Shown here: piece by piece, positions 1 through 10,597 of the stretch
Layout: every line of letters begins with the position of its first letter
Position numbering within the stretch: the first letter of the stretch is position 1
Origin: Serpula lacrymans var. lacrymans S7.9
Taxonomy: Eukaryota; Basidiomycota; Agaricomycetes; Boletales; Serpulaceae
Reading direction: 5' to 3'
Length of the DNA stretch: 35,789 nt
Assembly (NCBI RefSeq): GCF_000218685.1
Contig: NW_006763294.1
Location: forward strand, 687,449-723,237
Notes under the pieces: generated by a model
Database searches by the model: none
Told to the model about the DNA's origin: nothing
What the model saw: the letters and a program-made list of their open reading frames with translations, nothing else
Program-made: the position numbers and the translations under genes

Positions 1-585
1 CTCAACTGCTTCATTGAGAGGTTCAACGGTTCAAAGCCCCGACGAAACTCACACAAGTTACTACCTCATGGACGCCCTGTAGATATCTTCAAGAACCCGG
101 AGCTTTTTGAGTCACGCAATTTTGCTGTAAGTTCATAGTATCATTTCCACTTTGTCATATACTTATAATACATACATCTACAGGTTAAGGTGCATCCGCC
201 GTATCTAACAGAAGTGCGAGACAAGTATGCACCACCCGATCACCCTGTTTTTCATCTGGTCCCGCCGGCCTTTTCGTTACAGGCACGCACATTCTGGGAT
301 GCTGCCAACTACCCTCAAGTTGGCCGAGAAAACATATGGGACATCTATTTACACTTACTCCAGCAGTTCCGAGATCAGCCAAACAACATGGAGTTGCGTA
401 CTGTGATGGCCCTTTCAGTGAACTCTAATGAGGAGGATGAGTCCGAATTCATGCCAGTCATGGAGCTTCCACCCCACCGGCAACGGAGGCGCGTTGTAGG
501 AGATGCACCACAGAACACCGGGGGCTACTCATCTGACGAAGCTGATACAGATTTTGAGTATGAGTGGACAGACGACTCGGATTAG
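1..585 (+). CDS. C-terminal part of an integrase-core-like (transposon-derived) protein
   Basis: The frame is open from base 1. A donor GTAAGT follows codon 42 at 127 and an acceptor TACAG ends at 183, so the exons are 1-126 and 184-585 and the stop is at 583-585. The first exon reads like the end of a DDE integrase-type domain of the kind common in mushroom genomes: a phenylalanine-rich start, then NSHKLLPHGRPVDIF. The second exon carries HPVFHLVPPAF and NIWDIYLHLLQQF. It ends in a very acidic, serine-rich tail (EEDESEF, then SSDEADTDFEYEWTDDSD). The 5' part lies outside the window, so no catalytic residues can be checked. The family assignment rests on remembered resemblance only and is tentative. 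That these two exons form a real gene 3' end is much more secure. Confidence 0.5.
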
Positions 586-1233
586 CTTAGGCCTTTTAGT
601 ATGTGTTCTGGTCTTTCTTGTTTTCTTGAAATGCACTTTGGATATCAAATCATTGTATTGTACATAGAATAGCTAAATACAACAATGAATGTTTCTATGG
701 AATCATGCTTTGGGCCCGAGAACTTGAGTTCTGGAATGCACAACTGTGCAGATGCTGTAAGGAGCAACTCACACCGAGTTTATTTGTAATTTAATATGGG
801 AATTGTACCTTCCAGTCTCTTTGAGATCTCCTTGATCCTCCAAGCATGTGAGTACAATGGGATTCCATTGTGCGTCGGCGGAGACCATTGTTTTGGCTTT
901 GCGTTGAATCATTTGGTTAGTGCGGGCTAATATGAGACATATGACCACAAGAAAGAGCTGGAACTGACTGTGCATTACTGTATTGGCGTGAGCATGTGGT
1001 TGACGCGAAGCTCTTCAAGAATGTGTCGCCAGAATTGCATGAAAAGATTTACAGTGCTGTCTGAACAGCTGATTATTCCGAGATCGTGAAGTACACACGT
1101 GATGTTGATTTGTTGGACCTTAGCTATTGTTCTCACGCATGAAAATTCTGCAACTCTGTCAGACTGCCGTGTTTGTAGATCTCAATAATTGTCAACTATG
1201 GGCTGTAAGTCTATGCTGCCTCAAGCAAACAGC
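586..1233. other. Intergenic stretch, nothing recognised
   Basis: This is the 3' flank of the integrase-like gene (AATAG/AATACAA-rich) and the upstream region of the gene at 1300. No open frame has coding character and no structured RNA is apparent. Confidence 0.5.
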
Positions 1234-1239
1234 TATAAA
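1234..1239 (+). promoter_or_regulatory. TATA box of the gene at 1300
   Basis: TATAAA within AGCTATAAAAGG lies 66 bp upstream of the ATG at 1300. The spacing fits a short 5' leader. Confidence 0.55.
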
Positions 1240-1299
1240 AGGTACGGGTGAGTTCACAATTATCATCCAGACATACTTACCTCCTCCTTCCAAATTGCA

Positions 1300-2113
1300 A
1301 TGACTCAATCTCCTCCCCCTGGTCGTTCAAACTCTTCCAAGCAGCCTGAACGCTCCGTGAGTGAAGATTGCCTCAGCGACGAGGAAGAAACTATGAGTAA
1401 GGCCTTCTCATGTTTCTGATTATTGCACTAACTTACGTGTACCTCCAGACATCCTCCTTTCTCTCCTCTCATCCGTAACCTTGAGTAGGAGCAACGCTAT
1501 GCTCATGATGTCCGCTGTTCTTGGCAGTGCCCGCCCTTCAACTCCATCAAGTCCCATATACACCAGCTCTTCCCCATCTTCCTCAATAGTTCAAGGGTCG
1601 CTTGCCGCCAGCTCTACTGTGGTATCTGGTCCTTCAGCTGCTGCTTCTTCACGCACTCCTGCTTTGGGTGCCGCCTCTTCTCCGCTTACTCCTGCTTTGG
1701 GTGCCAGTGCTTATGCGACAGTTTCTCCGATCACCACCAGCTCTCCTCTTTTCACCACAGCACTTGGCTCGCTCGCTACCCCTGCCGCTCCACCTGGAGG
1801 TAATGTGCCAAATGCCTCACAGGCTATCACTCGCACATACCTCGGCCAGGTTTATGAGGTTCCTGATGCTGGGACAGCTGGTCCCTTCTATTTGGTCACC
1901 AGAGGACGTAGAATTGGTATCTTTGCTGCGTGGTAAGTGACCTTTGACTCGTCGACTTCGAAACTGTCTCATCTCTATTTTCTCAGGCAGTCTACCTCTC
2001 CTCTCGTTATCGCTGTCAGCCGCGCCGTTTTTACTCGCTGTCCTTCTATTTCCGCCGGTATCACAGCCATGCAGAACACAATCGAAGCGGGTGAGGTGGA
2101 GATCTTACCTTGA
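1300..2113 (+). CDS. Small protein with C-terminal RNase H1 N-terminal-type (hybrid-binding) domain
   Basis: Three exons: 1300-1396, 1449-1932 and 1987-2113, with phases 1 and 2 and consensus donors GTAAGG and GTAAGT. The product is about 235 residues. The N-terminus is acidic (SVSEDCLSDEEET). The middle (roughly residues 50-150) is a low-complexity Ser/Thr/Ala/Pro region that includes a doubled TPALGA motif. The C-terminal 65 residues hold PFYLVTRGRRIGIFAAW followed by a stretch rich in V, A and F. This matches the plan of the RNase H1 N-terminal domain (Y-x-V-x-x-G-R-x-x-G-I-[FY]-x-x-W), which binds RNA/DNA hybrids or dsRNA and also occurs in caulimovirus-type proteins. No RNase H catalytic domain follows, so it would be a binding module only. 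The splice model is well supported because the motif W is completed across the last intron. Confidence 0.7.
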
Positions 2114-2665
2114 GGAGAGGGGTTGTCAGTATATGTGTAATACTTGTAATTTCTTGATGTATTTGGACGCTTGAAATCCTATGTTGACATATTGAATTGC
2201 ACGCTCGCTCGATCTCTCATCACACTGGCTTTTGCCCAAATCACACTCGCTGGATCAAAGAAATTAATTAAAATGTATCTTCGTTGATCGCCCATCAAAG
2301 GCCTTGCTCGAATTTTGCTAAATACAAATATAATAGCTGAAGGTACATCGGATTTTGAAAAATATTATGCCGGACATTGGCCGGGCTCGAAAGTTGAACC
2401 GTAACCAATCATCCACCGTATTATCACTCACCGGACCGCTCAGGATTACAGTTCATAGATGGTTTATCAACTTGTAACAATGATGCGGTCTCAGTCAATA
2501 CTCGAGTATGACGACTCCGCGGAGTATAATGACAAACAAACAGAGTCTAAGATAGACTGGCGATCGCAAGACTCAAGTAGTATTACAGTCCTCGATATCG
2601 TAACATAACAACACACAATTACAAAGTACCATCTCAGAAACCAGCTGCAAATGTCTCCCTGTAAA
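2114..2665. other. Intergenic stretch between convergent genes
   Basis: AT-rich 3' flanks of the genes ending at 2113 (plus) and 2666 (minus). No gene or repeat was recognised. Confidence 0.5.
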
Positions 2666-3516
2666 TTATACGGTGATTCTAGATGCAACGCTAAGCGCCT
2701 CGCATCTGAACGCCACAATAGCCTCCGCGTCTGCATCCCTATCCGCACGCCACGCTCGCACCTCCAGCGCCCTCGCTATCTCGCTCAACGCAACAGCGCA
2801 GCCCGCGTGTGCAGGCGGGAACGCGCCGAACAGGGCACGATGGGTGAACAGCGTGTCGAGATACGCGCCTCCTGTGGTCTCGTATGGCATCGGGAGCGGA
2901 TAGGGGTGTGGGTAGGGTGAGAGCACGGGGGAGGCTGGGGCGAGCGAAGCGAGGATGGATTGGAGGAAGAGGCATGCGGGGGGTGAGACTACTGGCGAGA
3001 TGATGGAAGACGTTGGAAGTGGGTCGCAGAAGCTTGAGTTTGATGATTCCGACGCGTCGGACTGTGCATGTCCGTTAAACAGTCAGGGGCTGGGTACAAA
3101 AAGGGCTAGAAGTCACGTCTACTCACATGGTACGCCTGGTCGTATACTGTGTGTGTGCTTGCAGCGTGTTCGTTTACCCTTTGATACGCAGATGGGGCAT
3201 AGGGGATGAGCGCGTTTCCCGGATCCTTTCTCCATTAACGGATAGGTAAATACCACAGACAAGGGAAGATTGAAACGAGGCATTGGAATGACGCTCGCAC
3301 AAGAGAATAGATCAGATGCTCACCTTAGATAAACGACTTTGAGAAAGAGACATCGTTTGGAGCAGGTCGCATAAATCTATGTAATCCTGGAGCAATGATG
3401 AGATGTAGATAAAATCATATATCATAGATATGTCAACGCACTGGAGCTCTGTGTTCGTGCCCATACTTTGAGATTGTGGTGATGGGGCTAGTAGCTGGGC
3501 TCATGTCGATGTCCAT
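2666..3516 (-). CDS. Unassigned four-exon gene
   Basis: Phase-compatible exons on the minus strand are 3442-3516, 3324-3386, 3127-3225 and 2666-3061. Donors are GTGCGT, GTGAGC and GTGAGT; the last intron has a CTGAC branch site and CACAG acceptor. All joins are phase 0. The product is about 210 residues. It has a Ser/Thr/Pro-rich N-terminus starting MDIDMSPATSP, a middle with LIPYAPSAYQRVNEHAA, and a GC-rich C-terminal exon with SPYPHPYPLPMPYET, then AYLDTLFTHRALFGAF and an Ala/Arg-rich helix. The frame is also open upstream of the chosen ATG (about 25 codons), so the real start may be further 5' and the gene may be a fragment. I do not recognise the family; the composition would suit a transcription-factor-like protein, but no DNA-binding motif is visible. 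Confidence 0.5.
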
Positions 3517-6500
3517 GATAAAGATGATGTAGTTCAGATAGACAGGAGTTGCGAGAAGTGTCGTAAACCGGATTCGGATTCGGATAACGGATGTGAGATG
3601 CTTGACTTGGAAGTCAATGCGCGCTAATCGTGCTGATTATTCTACTGAAATCCGAGTGCGAGTAGTATGTGGTGATGGAACAAAAGACAAAGAGGTCACT
3701 CTATGCTATATGTACCCGCCATACAGTAGCATCGAAGCGACATGCGGAATCGAGTCAGCGGACATGTTCTTGCCTCGTGTATCACGCGCGCGTAGAACAA
3801 ACTTGGAAAGAAAGATGTTAATGGCTGCGAATCGCAGGCTGCTTAGGCTTGGGGTAATGAGATACGTCCTTTCTTGGATAGATGGGGGCGGATGCCTCGA
3901 GGTAAGCTGTGATACATGCTTTGACGGTCTGTCAAGAAAGATAAAAACGTAGCATTTGGCCTCTGTCACGATGTCATTACAAGCGGCCAGCTAACCAATT
4001 GTGGTATTTAACTCGGAATACTCCGACAGTGACTTGTCAGTGCTGCTCAATTCTATTAGTTCAGTGACTGCCAACCATAGGTACCTGCGCTCCTTGTCAC
4101 TATCAGCCATATCGTCCAAATCAATCACCACTTCTCCTACTGACGAACACTGCGTTGGAGGCACGGTCTATATGTCGATGCCGATCGAAGAGGAGAAACT
4201 TGCTATCCTATATGATCTGATCCGAGTCAGCGTCAGTAAACTTGCCGCTTCAATAGTACGACTGGCATCTTGGACTGGTGCATGTTTGCTTTGCATATTG
4301 CGCGTACATCCGACTGCGACCATTCCGAGGAGTAAAAAATGAAGTGGGAAAATTTTCACATGATGTGGTGGAGTGTTCTGCATTTCCAGCGAATATTCAT
4401 TATAAACCAGCTTCTATTCGATCGCAAATATTCAGATAGCGAGGTCCGGTTTGTTCTGACGAGTTCCACTATTATCGACTATGTCCATCTAACGAACTGT
4501 CCGGAAGGCGTAACGTTCAAACTGATCAAAAAGAGTACTAGGTCTGAGGTAGGAAGGTGGGAAGTTGGCGCCAAAGTCGATTGTGTAGAGCGAAGTATAG
4601 TGTGTGTTTTTTCTTTCTTTTTTCTTTCGGTCGTCAGCGCGCTGTCTCTGAAGCTGAAGCTAGGCCCGAAGCTAGGCCCCAGGAGATTCAGCTCTGCGTA
4701 TGTGACAGGAGATGACTTATAAACTGTTATCGGGGTTATGTCATATTGGGACCCCTGCTTCGGCAGCGCTTCGTCAAGATGGATGCAGCTGTGAACACAA
4801 GCCAGAGTCTGCAGAACAATATCAATATTCTCAAAGCCCGCAAGATGAGCACAACTCGTACCTGATGATGATTGCCTTCGAGCCGCACAACCTCCGATAA
4901 CGACCACCCATTCCTAGGTAACATGAATTCACGAAGTCCAAATGGCTCTTCCAATGGGAAGAGTTATGATCGAGTAGCTCAGGGCGCACTGGCCGGAAGG
5001 ACCTAGTGGATGCCTCGCAATGCATAGGGGCCACAGGGATATTACTGGGGAAGACACTATTGTGCAAATGCCATCCATTTACCGAGGGTATTCGGTATTC
5101 CTTAAGACTACGTTCAATTTGGTCATGAACGAAATCGAGGACACGGTAAAGAGGTGCGGAATATACCATCGGTGCGTTGGTTCAGCTCTCCTACAGAACC
5201 ACACATCACGGATGGAGTAGTGACGCCCGCCTTGCAAAACGTTATGTTCATAATGTGAGGAAACATGCCCATCAAAACACACCTCTTTGACTGATAAGTA
5301 AGCCGTCCGTCCGATCGAGCGAGTCCTTGCCTCATCATCCAGGTTGTAAGGGCCTCGCTGCTCGCATGAAATGAGATGGACAACGCTATATTCGTGGGAA
5401 CGACGTTATTCTATGGGGAGACAAAGAGCAAGGCTTATCATAAATCCCACGAGAATTTGGTTCAAGCCTTCTAGCCCCCATGTCCCACTGATAGGTTTTT
5501 CCAGAGGAGATACTGGATCCGCAGGATGGCTGAGGCGGAGCGTGAGTTGGGCTTTAATGGAAGTTTGCTGGAATGGTTTCTCAAGAAAACAGAAGTCTTC
5601 CATGGCCAGTCGGTCGTTTCATGCCCACGGATGCGAAGGACGTGATAAGACAGCGTGACATCGTCCTTGAAAGATATGGAGTGGTGGTTTGAGCGATAGA
5701 AAGGCATGTAATTTGATGGGTATGTGAATTGATTTTCGTCTTGTTATATATAAAGTTCCTGTAGTAGTCAGTAGATCGCTATGTGGTAAATATCTGAGCT
5801 TTGTTTGGACCTGAGATTGAACTCTTATAAAAGAATCTGAATCCAGGCGTGAATTTATAAGCTGGTTCTATGATATGATTTGAGTAAATTCCATCGACCG
5901 TCTACTGTGACATGGAAGCCGTTGATAGACATCCAATTCACGAAGGACGAGATCAAGATACATTACTGAAAGAAAGAAGAAAGAATCACAAGTTAGCAAC
6001 GCTGGTCTTTTTGAGACAATAGAGATAATAGTGTAAGCCAGAAAAATCCAACAAAATCAGAGAGAAGATAATGTGCCCTCCTCCTGCCACACGGGCAGTT
6101 AGCGAACACAGTGTCATCCACAAGCGTCGTGAGACCTCGTGTCTTTACAACAATCGATACATTCAATTTCATCGTGTAAAACCCCTACGTAAATTGTCCT
6201 ACTCACCAGTACTATGCGGCGACGAGCGACGCGAAACGTCGTGTTGGGACGATAATACTTGAACTTGAATAAGATGCTAGGTACGTTTAGACGTTGAAGG
6301 ACTCTGAAACATCAATGATGGATCGATATATGGACATATCGATGAAAGATAACTCTAGGAGATGTTTCTATAATAGCGTTGGTGCTGCCAGTAAAACCAG
6401 TGTAGTTGACAAGCAACGTTGCAACGTTACATGTCACGGTTCATATCTAGTGACGTCATGTGACACTTACTTATTCTGTACAGTTCGGCGCATTCATTTG

Positions 6501-7014
6501 TATGTTCTCCCTCTCGTGTTAAGGTTACAAAGAATTGGAAGATGTCATGTTCCGACATTCTGTGGCAATTGATCCTGCATCCACGGTTGATTAGAGAGAA
6601 AAAAGTGGGTTTCAAAGTGACAGCACATCAGTAAGTACAATCGATTCAAGCTAAACGCAACCTTCAAGTAAAGGGAATCATTGATTACATCAATAACAGT
6701 CATCATTAAGGAGCGCCTGAGCGCCTTCGTACGCTTGGCATCGAAACGCCGTAATCGCTCGTGGATCCGTACAGGTATAAGATGCTCGCTGTACGACTTA
6801 TCTCTCTTGCTTGTGCTTATTGTGGGCCAGTCATTGCATCCGCACTGCCCCCCAAGTCTGTTTGCCTGCAGGACCTACATGCCTCACAGTGAGTGGCTGG
6901 AAGCACGGGCGGTAGACGCTCGCTTGTAGCCTGACCATGTACTTCCTTTACATAGGACGGAACATTCTGCATCACAGTCGTTACTGGCGGACTTTCGCTG
7001 GCCTTTTACCTCCC
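3517..7014. other. Long stretch with no resolvable gene
   Basis: Several open frames of 60-140 codons exist on both strands, but none joins into a convincing spliced gene. The most protein-like is on the minus strand at 4831-5169 (begins MVYSAPLYRVLDFVHDQIER); its neighbours in 5123-5707 are full of stops, which would fit a decayed gene. A near-duplicate AGGCCCGAAGCTAGGCCCC lies at about 4663-4681. I see no RNA gene or mobile-element termini here. Confidence 0.4.
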
Positions 7015-8109
7015 ATGAACCCCACTGCCCCTGAGGAAGGTGCTATGAGTGCTTCAGACGATTGCAGGAAACCAGGTTTCAACTACGATTTACCTCGTAA
7101 GTCTTGCAAGTATTGTATTAGCTTGGTCTTAGTAATCTGTTCTCTTCCATCGTTGTTCACAAAAGTCGACGACGACCCAGACAATGCAGGTGGTCAGAAG
7201 AAGAATAAGACTCCGTCAGCTGGGAGTACCACAACCGACTCTGACTTTGTATCTGCATGGACAGATCGCCTACAAGTATTGACAGTGCTCGTGAGTTCTT
7301 GTGTTTACATAAAATCATTCCATATCTGCGTTACTCAAATTAAACCAATTACATGTTCATACTTATGCTTGTTCTTACACCATTTATTAGACAACATTTC
7401 TCGCGTCGATGGATGCATCTCTCTTTTCTCTCACTGCACTTGGCACGATACCGGTTGGTGAGCGAGAGAAGGATTTGGTGTATGGTGCGCTTGCTGGCGC
7501 GTTAATTTTCCATGTGTGCGCATGTAAGTCTCCTCGGCTGAGCCTAAAGCTCATATCATCGGATCGTTCACCAATCACTTTCGTGGACTCAATTCTAACA
7601 AACGTAAAACGTTTTCAACAGCTATATTAGGCTTCACTGCATCATTCGTCCTCATCCGATACAGAATAGTGGACGCCAAGTTGACGTTGCTAACTCATGA
7701 CGATGCCTCGAAACAAGGAGCTACTGGAGGACCGTCTACTCCAAGTTCTCCGCAATCACCTTCAGGGAAGAATTTAGCCTGGAGTGATCGGCCCATTGTA
7801 TGTTCCGATAAGCAGCATCTGCTCATCATAGAGCCAATTCGGCCCTTTCGACGCTCGAAGTCTACTGTCAGCGACAAGGAGAAGAACGCAGATGCGCCAA
7901 GTTCTACTCCAACCAAAACAGAAGCTCCACCTACTGACCTGCTCAGCCGGTGTTACTTCACCTGCCTCAGCCTCACTGCAGCGGGTTTTGTGCTTGCACT
8001 TTTGGGTATCATGTCTTACGCCTGGACAGCTCTGGAGCAAGCAGTTGGTATCTTTACGACGGCATGTCTTGGTGTGGCTGTAGGAGCTGGGATATGGGCC
8101 ATTCGTTAG
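7015..8109 (+). CDS. Small multi-pass membrane protein, function unknown
   Basis: Exons 7015-7096, 7166-7290, 7391-7523 and 7622-8109 splice with donors GTAAGT, GTGAGT and GTAAGT and keep one frame to a TAG at 8107. The product is 275 residues. The N-terminal 60 residues are polar (DDDPDNAGGQKKNK), followed by AWTDRLQVLTVL. Four hydrophobic segments lie near residues 62-85, 98-130, 220-244 and 252-274; the loop between the second and third is a Ser/Pro/Thr-rich cytosolic-type region of about 90 residues. The plan (W-x-DRLQ, a short helix, then GALIFH and an IRYR motif after helix 2) matches uncharacterised mushroom membrane proteins I remember, but no biochemical function is known to me. An in-frame ATG at 6937 could extend the N-terminus by 26 residues. 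I chose 7015 because the upstream segment looks like leader sequence. Confidence 0.75.
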
Positions 8110-8694
8110 ACGAATGAAGTTTGGACATTCTTGGTACCCTTCGTAATGCTGTCTGGTTTTTATTTGTTGCATGACCCCTACGAGAGACGGAGGCTAACGA
8201 TGTTTTGTACATGTATACGATCGGCGAGTTTAACGATCCAATTGAGATGAATTATGACTTACATAGAAGCTTTTGTACAGTATCACGTAACCTTGCACGA
8301 AATTTTGCTGTTCTTGATCCATTACGCATCATTCATCGTGATTGGTAAATGTGATACTGACTTAAAAGGTCTAATTGACAGGAATGGTGATGATTGAAGG
8401 TCCCAGTCTGGACAGAATCTAATCACGCTCTGCACGACGATCTTACAGTAGATGTGAGTTATCATCTATGTGTGTTCTCACTTATAACATTTTCCCATCA
8501 TCGAAACCATCTGTCTGCAGTCTGTCTCTCAAGAGCTTCCTGGAGAGAGTTGAATTTAAATTTCCAAGAAAAACATAGCTAGGGGAGCCACATAAGCGTA
8601 GCTATTGCTAAAGACGGATGAAGCAGGTACAGCAGTGCTTCCATTCAATGACCAAGGTAAGTTTCTCGCATTCTTCGAGGTACTGCCCAGCGAA
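8110..8694. other. Intergenic stretch between convergent genes
   Basis: 3' flanks of the membrane-protein gene and of the VHL-repeat gene on the other strand. No further gene was recognised. Confidence 0.45.
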
Positions 8695-8987
8695 CTAACA
8701 ACTAGGATAGGCACTATCTTCTATGCCCAGGAGGTAGACGTCAATCAGGGCTCCAACGTCACATGGAGACGGGTGGAACACAACGATGGGGGACTGCTGT
8801 GAAGCAACACACCACCCATGGCTGACCGACAAATGTCTGCTGGTTGTACAATTCACTTGGGGCGAGTGTTTTATAAAGCGATTTCCCTCCTAAATAACCT
8901 TTCCAATATACGAGTGCGGGAAGGCCGAGAGTATTTTCGAAGATGATGTGAGTTTGAATGCCCCCATTAACATAACGATGAGATACC
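8695..8987 (-). pseudogene. Third VHL beta-domain copy, frame-disrupted
   Basis: Minus-strand copy C of the VHL beta repeat. It reads FENTLGLPALVYW, then LGGKSLYKTLA and QQTFVGQPWVV, aligning with copies A and B just upstream. It lies in a different frame from them: the A+B frame stops at 8988, while the shifted frame restores TSNE, matching ASNE in the A-B linker. After QPWVV the frame is lost again; another frame continues SPIVVFHPSP and GALIDVYLLGI (compare VAIDAFLLHKI in copy B) and stops at 8695. No GT-AG pair of sensible length repairs both breaks, so I infer at least two indels and a decaying gene end. Confidence 0.6.
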
Positions 8988-9620
8988 TCATTCGATGTTG
9001 GATGTTGGAAAGGGCTGCAGGTCACCCAGGCCAAGGGAGGCGGCAATTTTATGTAGAAGAAAGGCGTCAATCGCCACCTGAGCATAACGTGCTACAGGGT
9101 AGAAAATGGCCATGGATAATTGGTTGGATGTATTGTAGACCAACCACGGATGTCCGACATAGGTGGAAACTTCGAACGTTTTGCCTAACGAAAGTGTCTT
9201 GTACAATTTTCTCTGTCCCGTAAAATCAATCCAGAAAATCTCTACAGAGTTGTCGAGATAACTTTCGAACGTCACCCCGACGGAAATGCCCCAACTATAA
9301 GAGCGAAGATATGGCTCGTTTGAAGCCGGTAAAGGATCTAGAATAGGCAAGTTCGACTGCGCCTTCTGAAAACCTGGAAGGCTCCATTTGATCAGAGCGT
9401 TAGATTCCTGCTGCGAGGGGTAAAATAAAGTAATCGTGATAGTTTGGTCGCGGCCAGTGGAGACTAACCATGGGTGATTTACAAACGTCTGTTGTATATA
9501 CGACTGCCTTGCGTTAGTAAGTGTTTTGTATAACTGTTCCTGCTCTGTGAAGTTTATCCAATCTATGCAGACAGTGATGTTATGGTCATTAACGAAGGTG
9601 GTGAAAGTAGCTCGTCCATA
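8988..9620 (-). CDS. Two tandem VHL beta-domain repeats (partial gene)
   Basis: A 210-codon open minus-strand frame carries two VHL beta domains. Copy A (about 9600-9420) has CIDWINF, EQLYKTL and QQTFVNHPWLV. Copy B (about 9290-9080) has VEIFWIDFTGQRKLYKTL and VSTYVGHPWLV. The pattern W-x-[DN]-[FY], L-Y-x-T-L, T-[FY]-V-x-H-P-W is that of the von Hippel-Lindau beta domain, which in animals recognises hydroxyproline within an E3 ubiquitin ligase; fungal members are uncharacterised. There is no VHL alpha (elongin-binding) segment. The frame begins after a TGA at 9621-9623, so an upstream exon joins near the GACGAG before 9612 or the gene is already broken. The strongly conserved tryptophans and HPW motifs suggest the repeats were under selection until recently. 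Confidence 0.65.
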   Translation of the reverse strand, partial: YGRATFTTFVNDHNITVCIDWINFTEQEQLYKTLTNARQSYIQQTFVNHPWLVSTGRDQTITITLFYPSQQESNALIKWSLPGFQKAQSNLPILDPLPASNEPYLRSYSWGISVGVTFESYLDNSVEIFWIDFTGQRKLYKTLSLGKTFEVSTYVGHPWLVYNTSNQLSMAIFYPVARYAQVAIDAFLLHKIAASLGLGDLQPFPTSNIE

Positions 9621-9670
9621 TCATTATAACGGATATTCGAAGCTAATAAAGGAGAGATTAGAGTACTGGA

Positions 9671-9892
9671 TCACCATTCTCGACCTGATCGTGAACCATG
9701 AGTATTTGGACGATAACCACTGGCAGACTGGATACTGACCAAAGTAACACCATTGACGGCGCTGGCAGCGTCGCTATATATGTTGTGAATGGTGGACATA
9801 TATTGTGTCACAGGACCAATGTTGATGTGGTCGAAATATTCGGAAAACAAAACATGCGCAGACCCCGCACAGTCGTACTGAGTTGAAAAATA
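9671..9892 (-). CDS. Likely upstream exon of the VHL-repeat gene, unassigned
   Basis: This open minus-strand frame of 73 codons begins near a CTCAG acceptor. It reads like a folded protein: YDCAGSAHVLFSEYF, NIGPVTQYMSTIHNIYSD, AVNGVTLVS. A good donor, GTCAGT, follows VTL, and the acceptor TTTATTAG preceded by CTAAT lies at about 9650, so this segment can splice towards the VHL repeats. Further upstream (to about 10060) is another open segment with a possible GTAAGG donor after YTYSE. I do not recognise the domain. Whether it belongs to the same gene is an inference from strand, spacing and splice signals. Confidence 0.4.
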   Translation of the reverse strand, partial: YFSTQYDCAGSAHVLFSEYFDHINIGPVTQYMSTIHNIYSDAASAVNGVTLVSIQSASGYRPNTHGSRSGREW

Positions 9893-10434
9893 TCATCACC
9901 GCCCACCAGCCAGGTTTCGCCTATAGCTATGTCGCATTGCCAGATATCGTCTTTGGCCCCTGATATCATAATCCACCTTACCTCGCTGTATGTATACTTA
10001 ATGATAATTGCCACGCTGAAAGTATAGCGTGGTTGATAAGACCAGTTTCTTGGCAACCGCCGCCTTGTTCCCGATTTGGTGACGCCCTTTCCTAGTTGGG
10101 GTATTCTTGTTTTTCTTCAGCCACAACGTCAACGATCACTCGAGTGGTGCTTTTTCTCCTTCTTTTTCCATTTCTGCTCCCGCGTGATAAAACCCGGTAG
10201 CATTGACGAGCTATTTTGACCTAATCAGAGAGGTCGAGGGGAGGATGGAACAGGTACGAAGTTGTTCTGTGGGTGCAGTTCGCACAGCAGGTTTGGGAGT
10301 GATGCCAACGTTCAAAGGAACACCCAAATGTAGCCGTCCTTTTCATGTTGTCTTAGGTGGCAATGCTTGTCTCTGAGGATGACCTGAGATGATGGGTCCT
10401 GGGTTGTGCTAGAGGCTGTCTCGGAGGGCACTCT
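9893..10434. other. Upstream region shared by divergent genes
   Basis: The part to about 10210 is A-rich on the minus strand and encodes Lys/Arg-rich peptides in all three frames, so a basic N-terminal exon of the VHL-repeat gene cannot be told from chance. The rest is promoter sequence for the peptide gene at 10598. Confidence 0.35.
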
Positions 10435-10440
10435 TATAAA
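10435..10440 (+). promoter_or_regulatory. TATA box of peptide gene 1
   Basis: TATAAA in CTCTTATAAACAG lies 163 bp upstream of the ATG at 10598. The other two family members have a TATA element at comparable distances (132 and 164 bp). Confidence 0.6.
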
Positions 10441-10542
10441 CAGACCAGTTAAATACAAGAGCGGTATAGTTCTGCACTACATCTTCAGCTCTGGTCAGCT
10501 CTCTGATTATTGGCACTTGCATCACCAGCAGTAGCACCCCCA

Positions 10543-10581
10543 CCTCAATATCTCACCTCAATATCTCACCTCAATATCTCG
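10543..10581 (+). repeat. Three tandem 13-bp repeats in the 5' leader
   Basis: The unit CCTCAATATCTCA is present three times without gaps; the last copy ends in G. It ends 16 bp before the start codon of peptide gene 1, so it probably lies in the transcribed leader. Confidence 0.85.
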
Positions 10582-10597
10582 ATCGAAGTCCACCAAA

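Noticed and set aside
4479..4907. 142-codon minus-strand frame as a gene
   Set aside because: It has no domain or splice support, includes simple-sequence TTTCTTTC translated as Lys/Glu, and its neighbours are broken; left as unresolved sequence.
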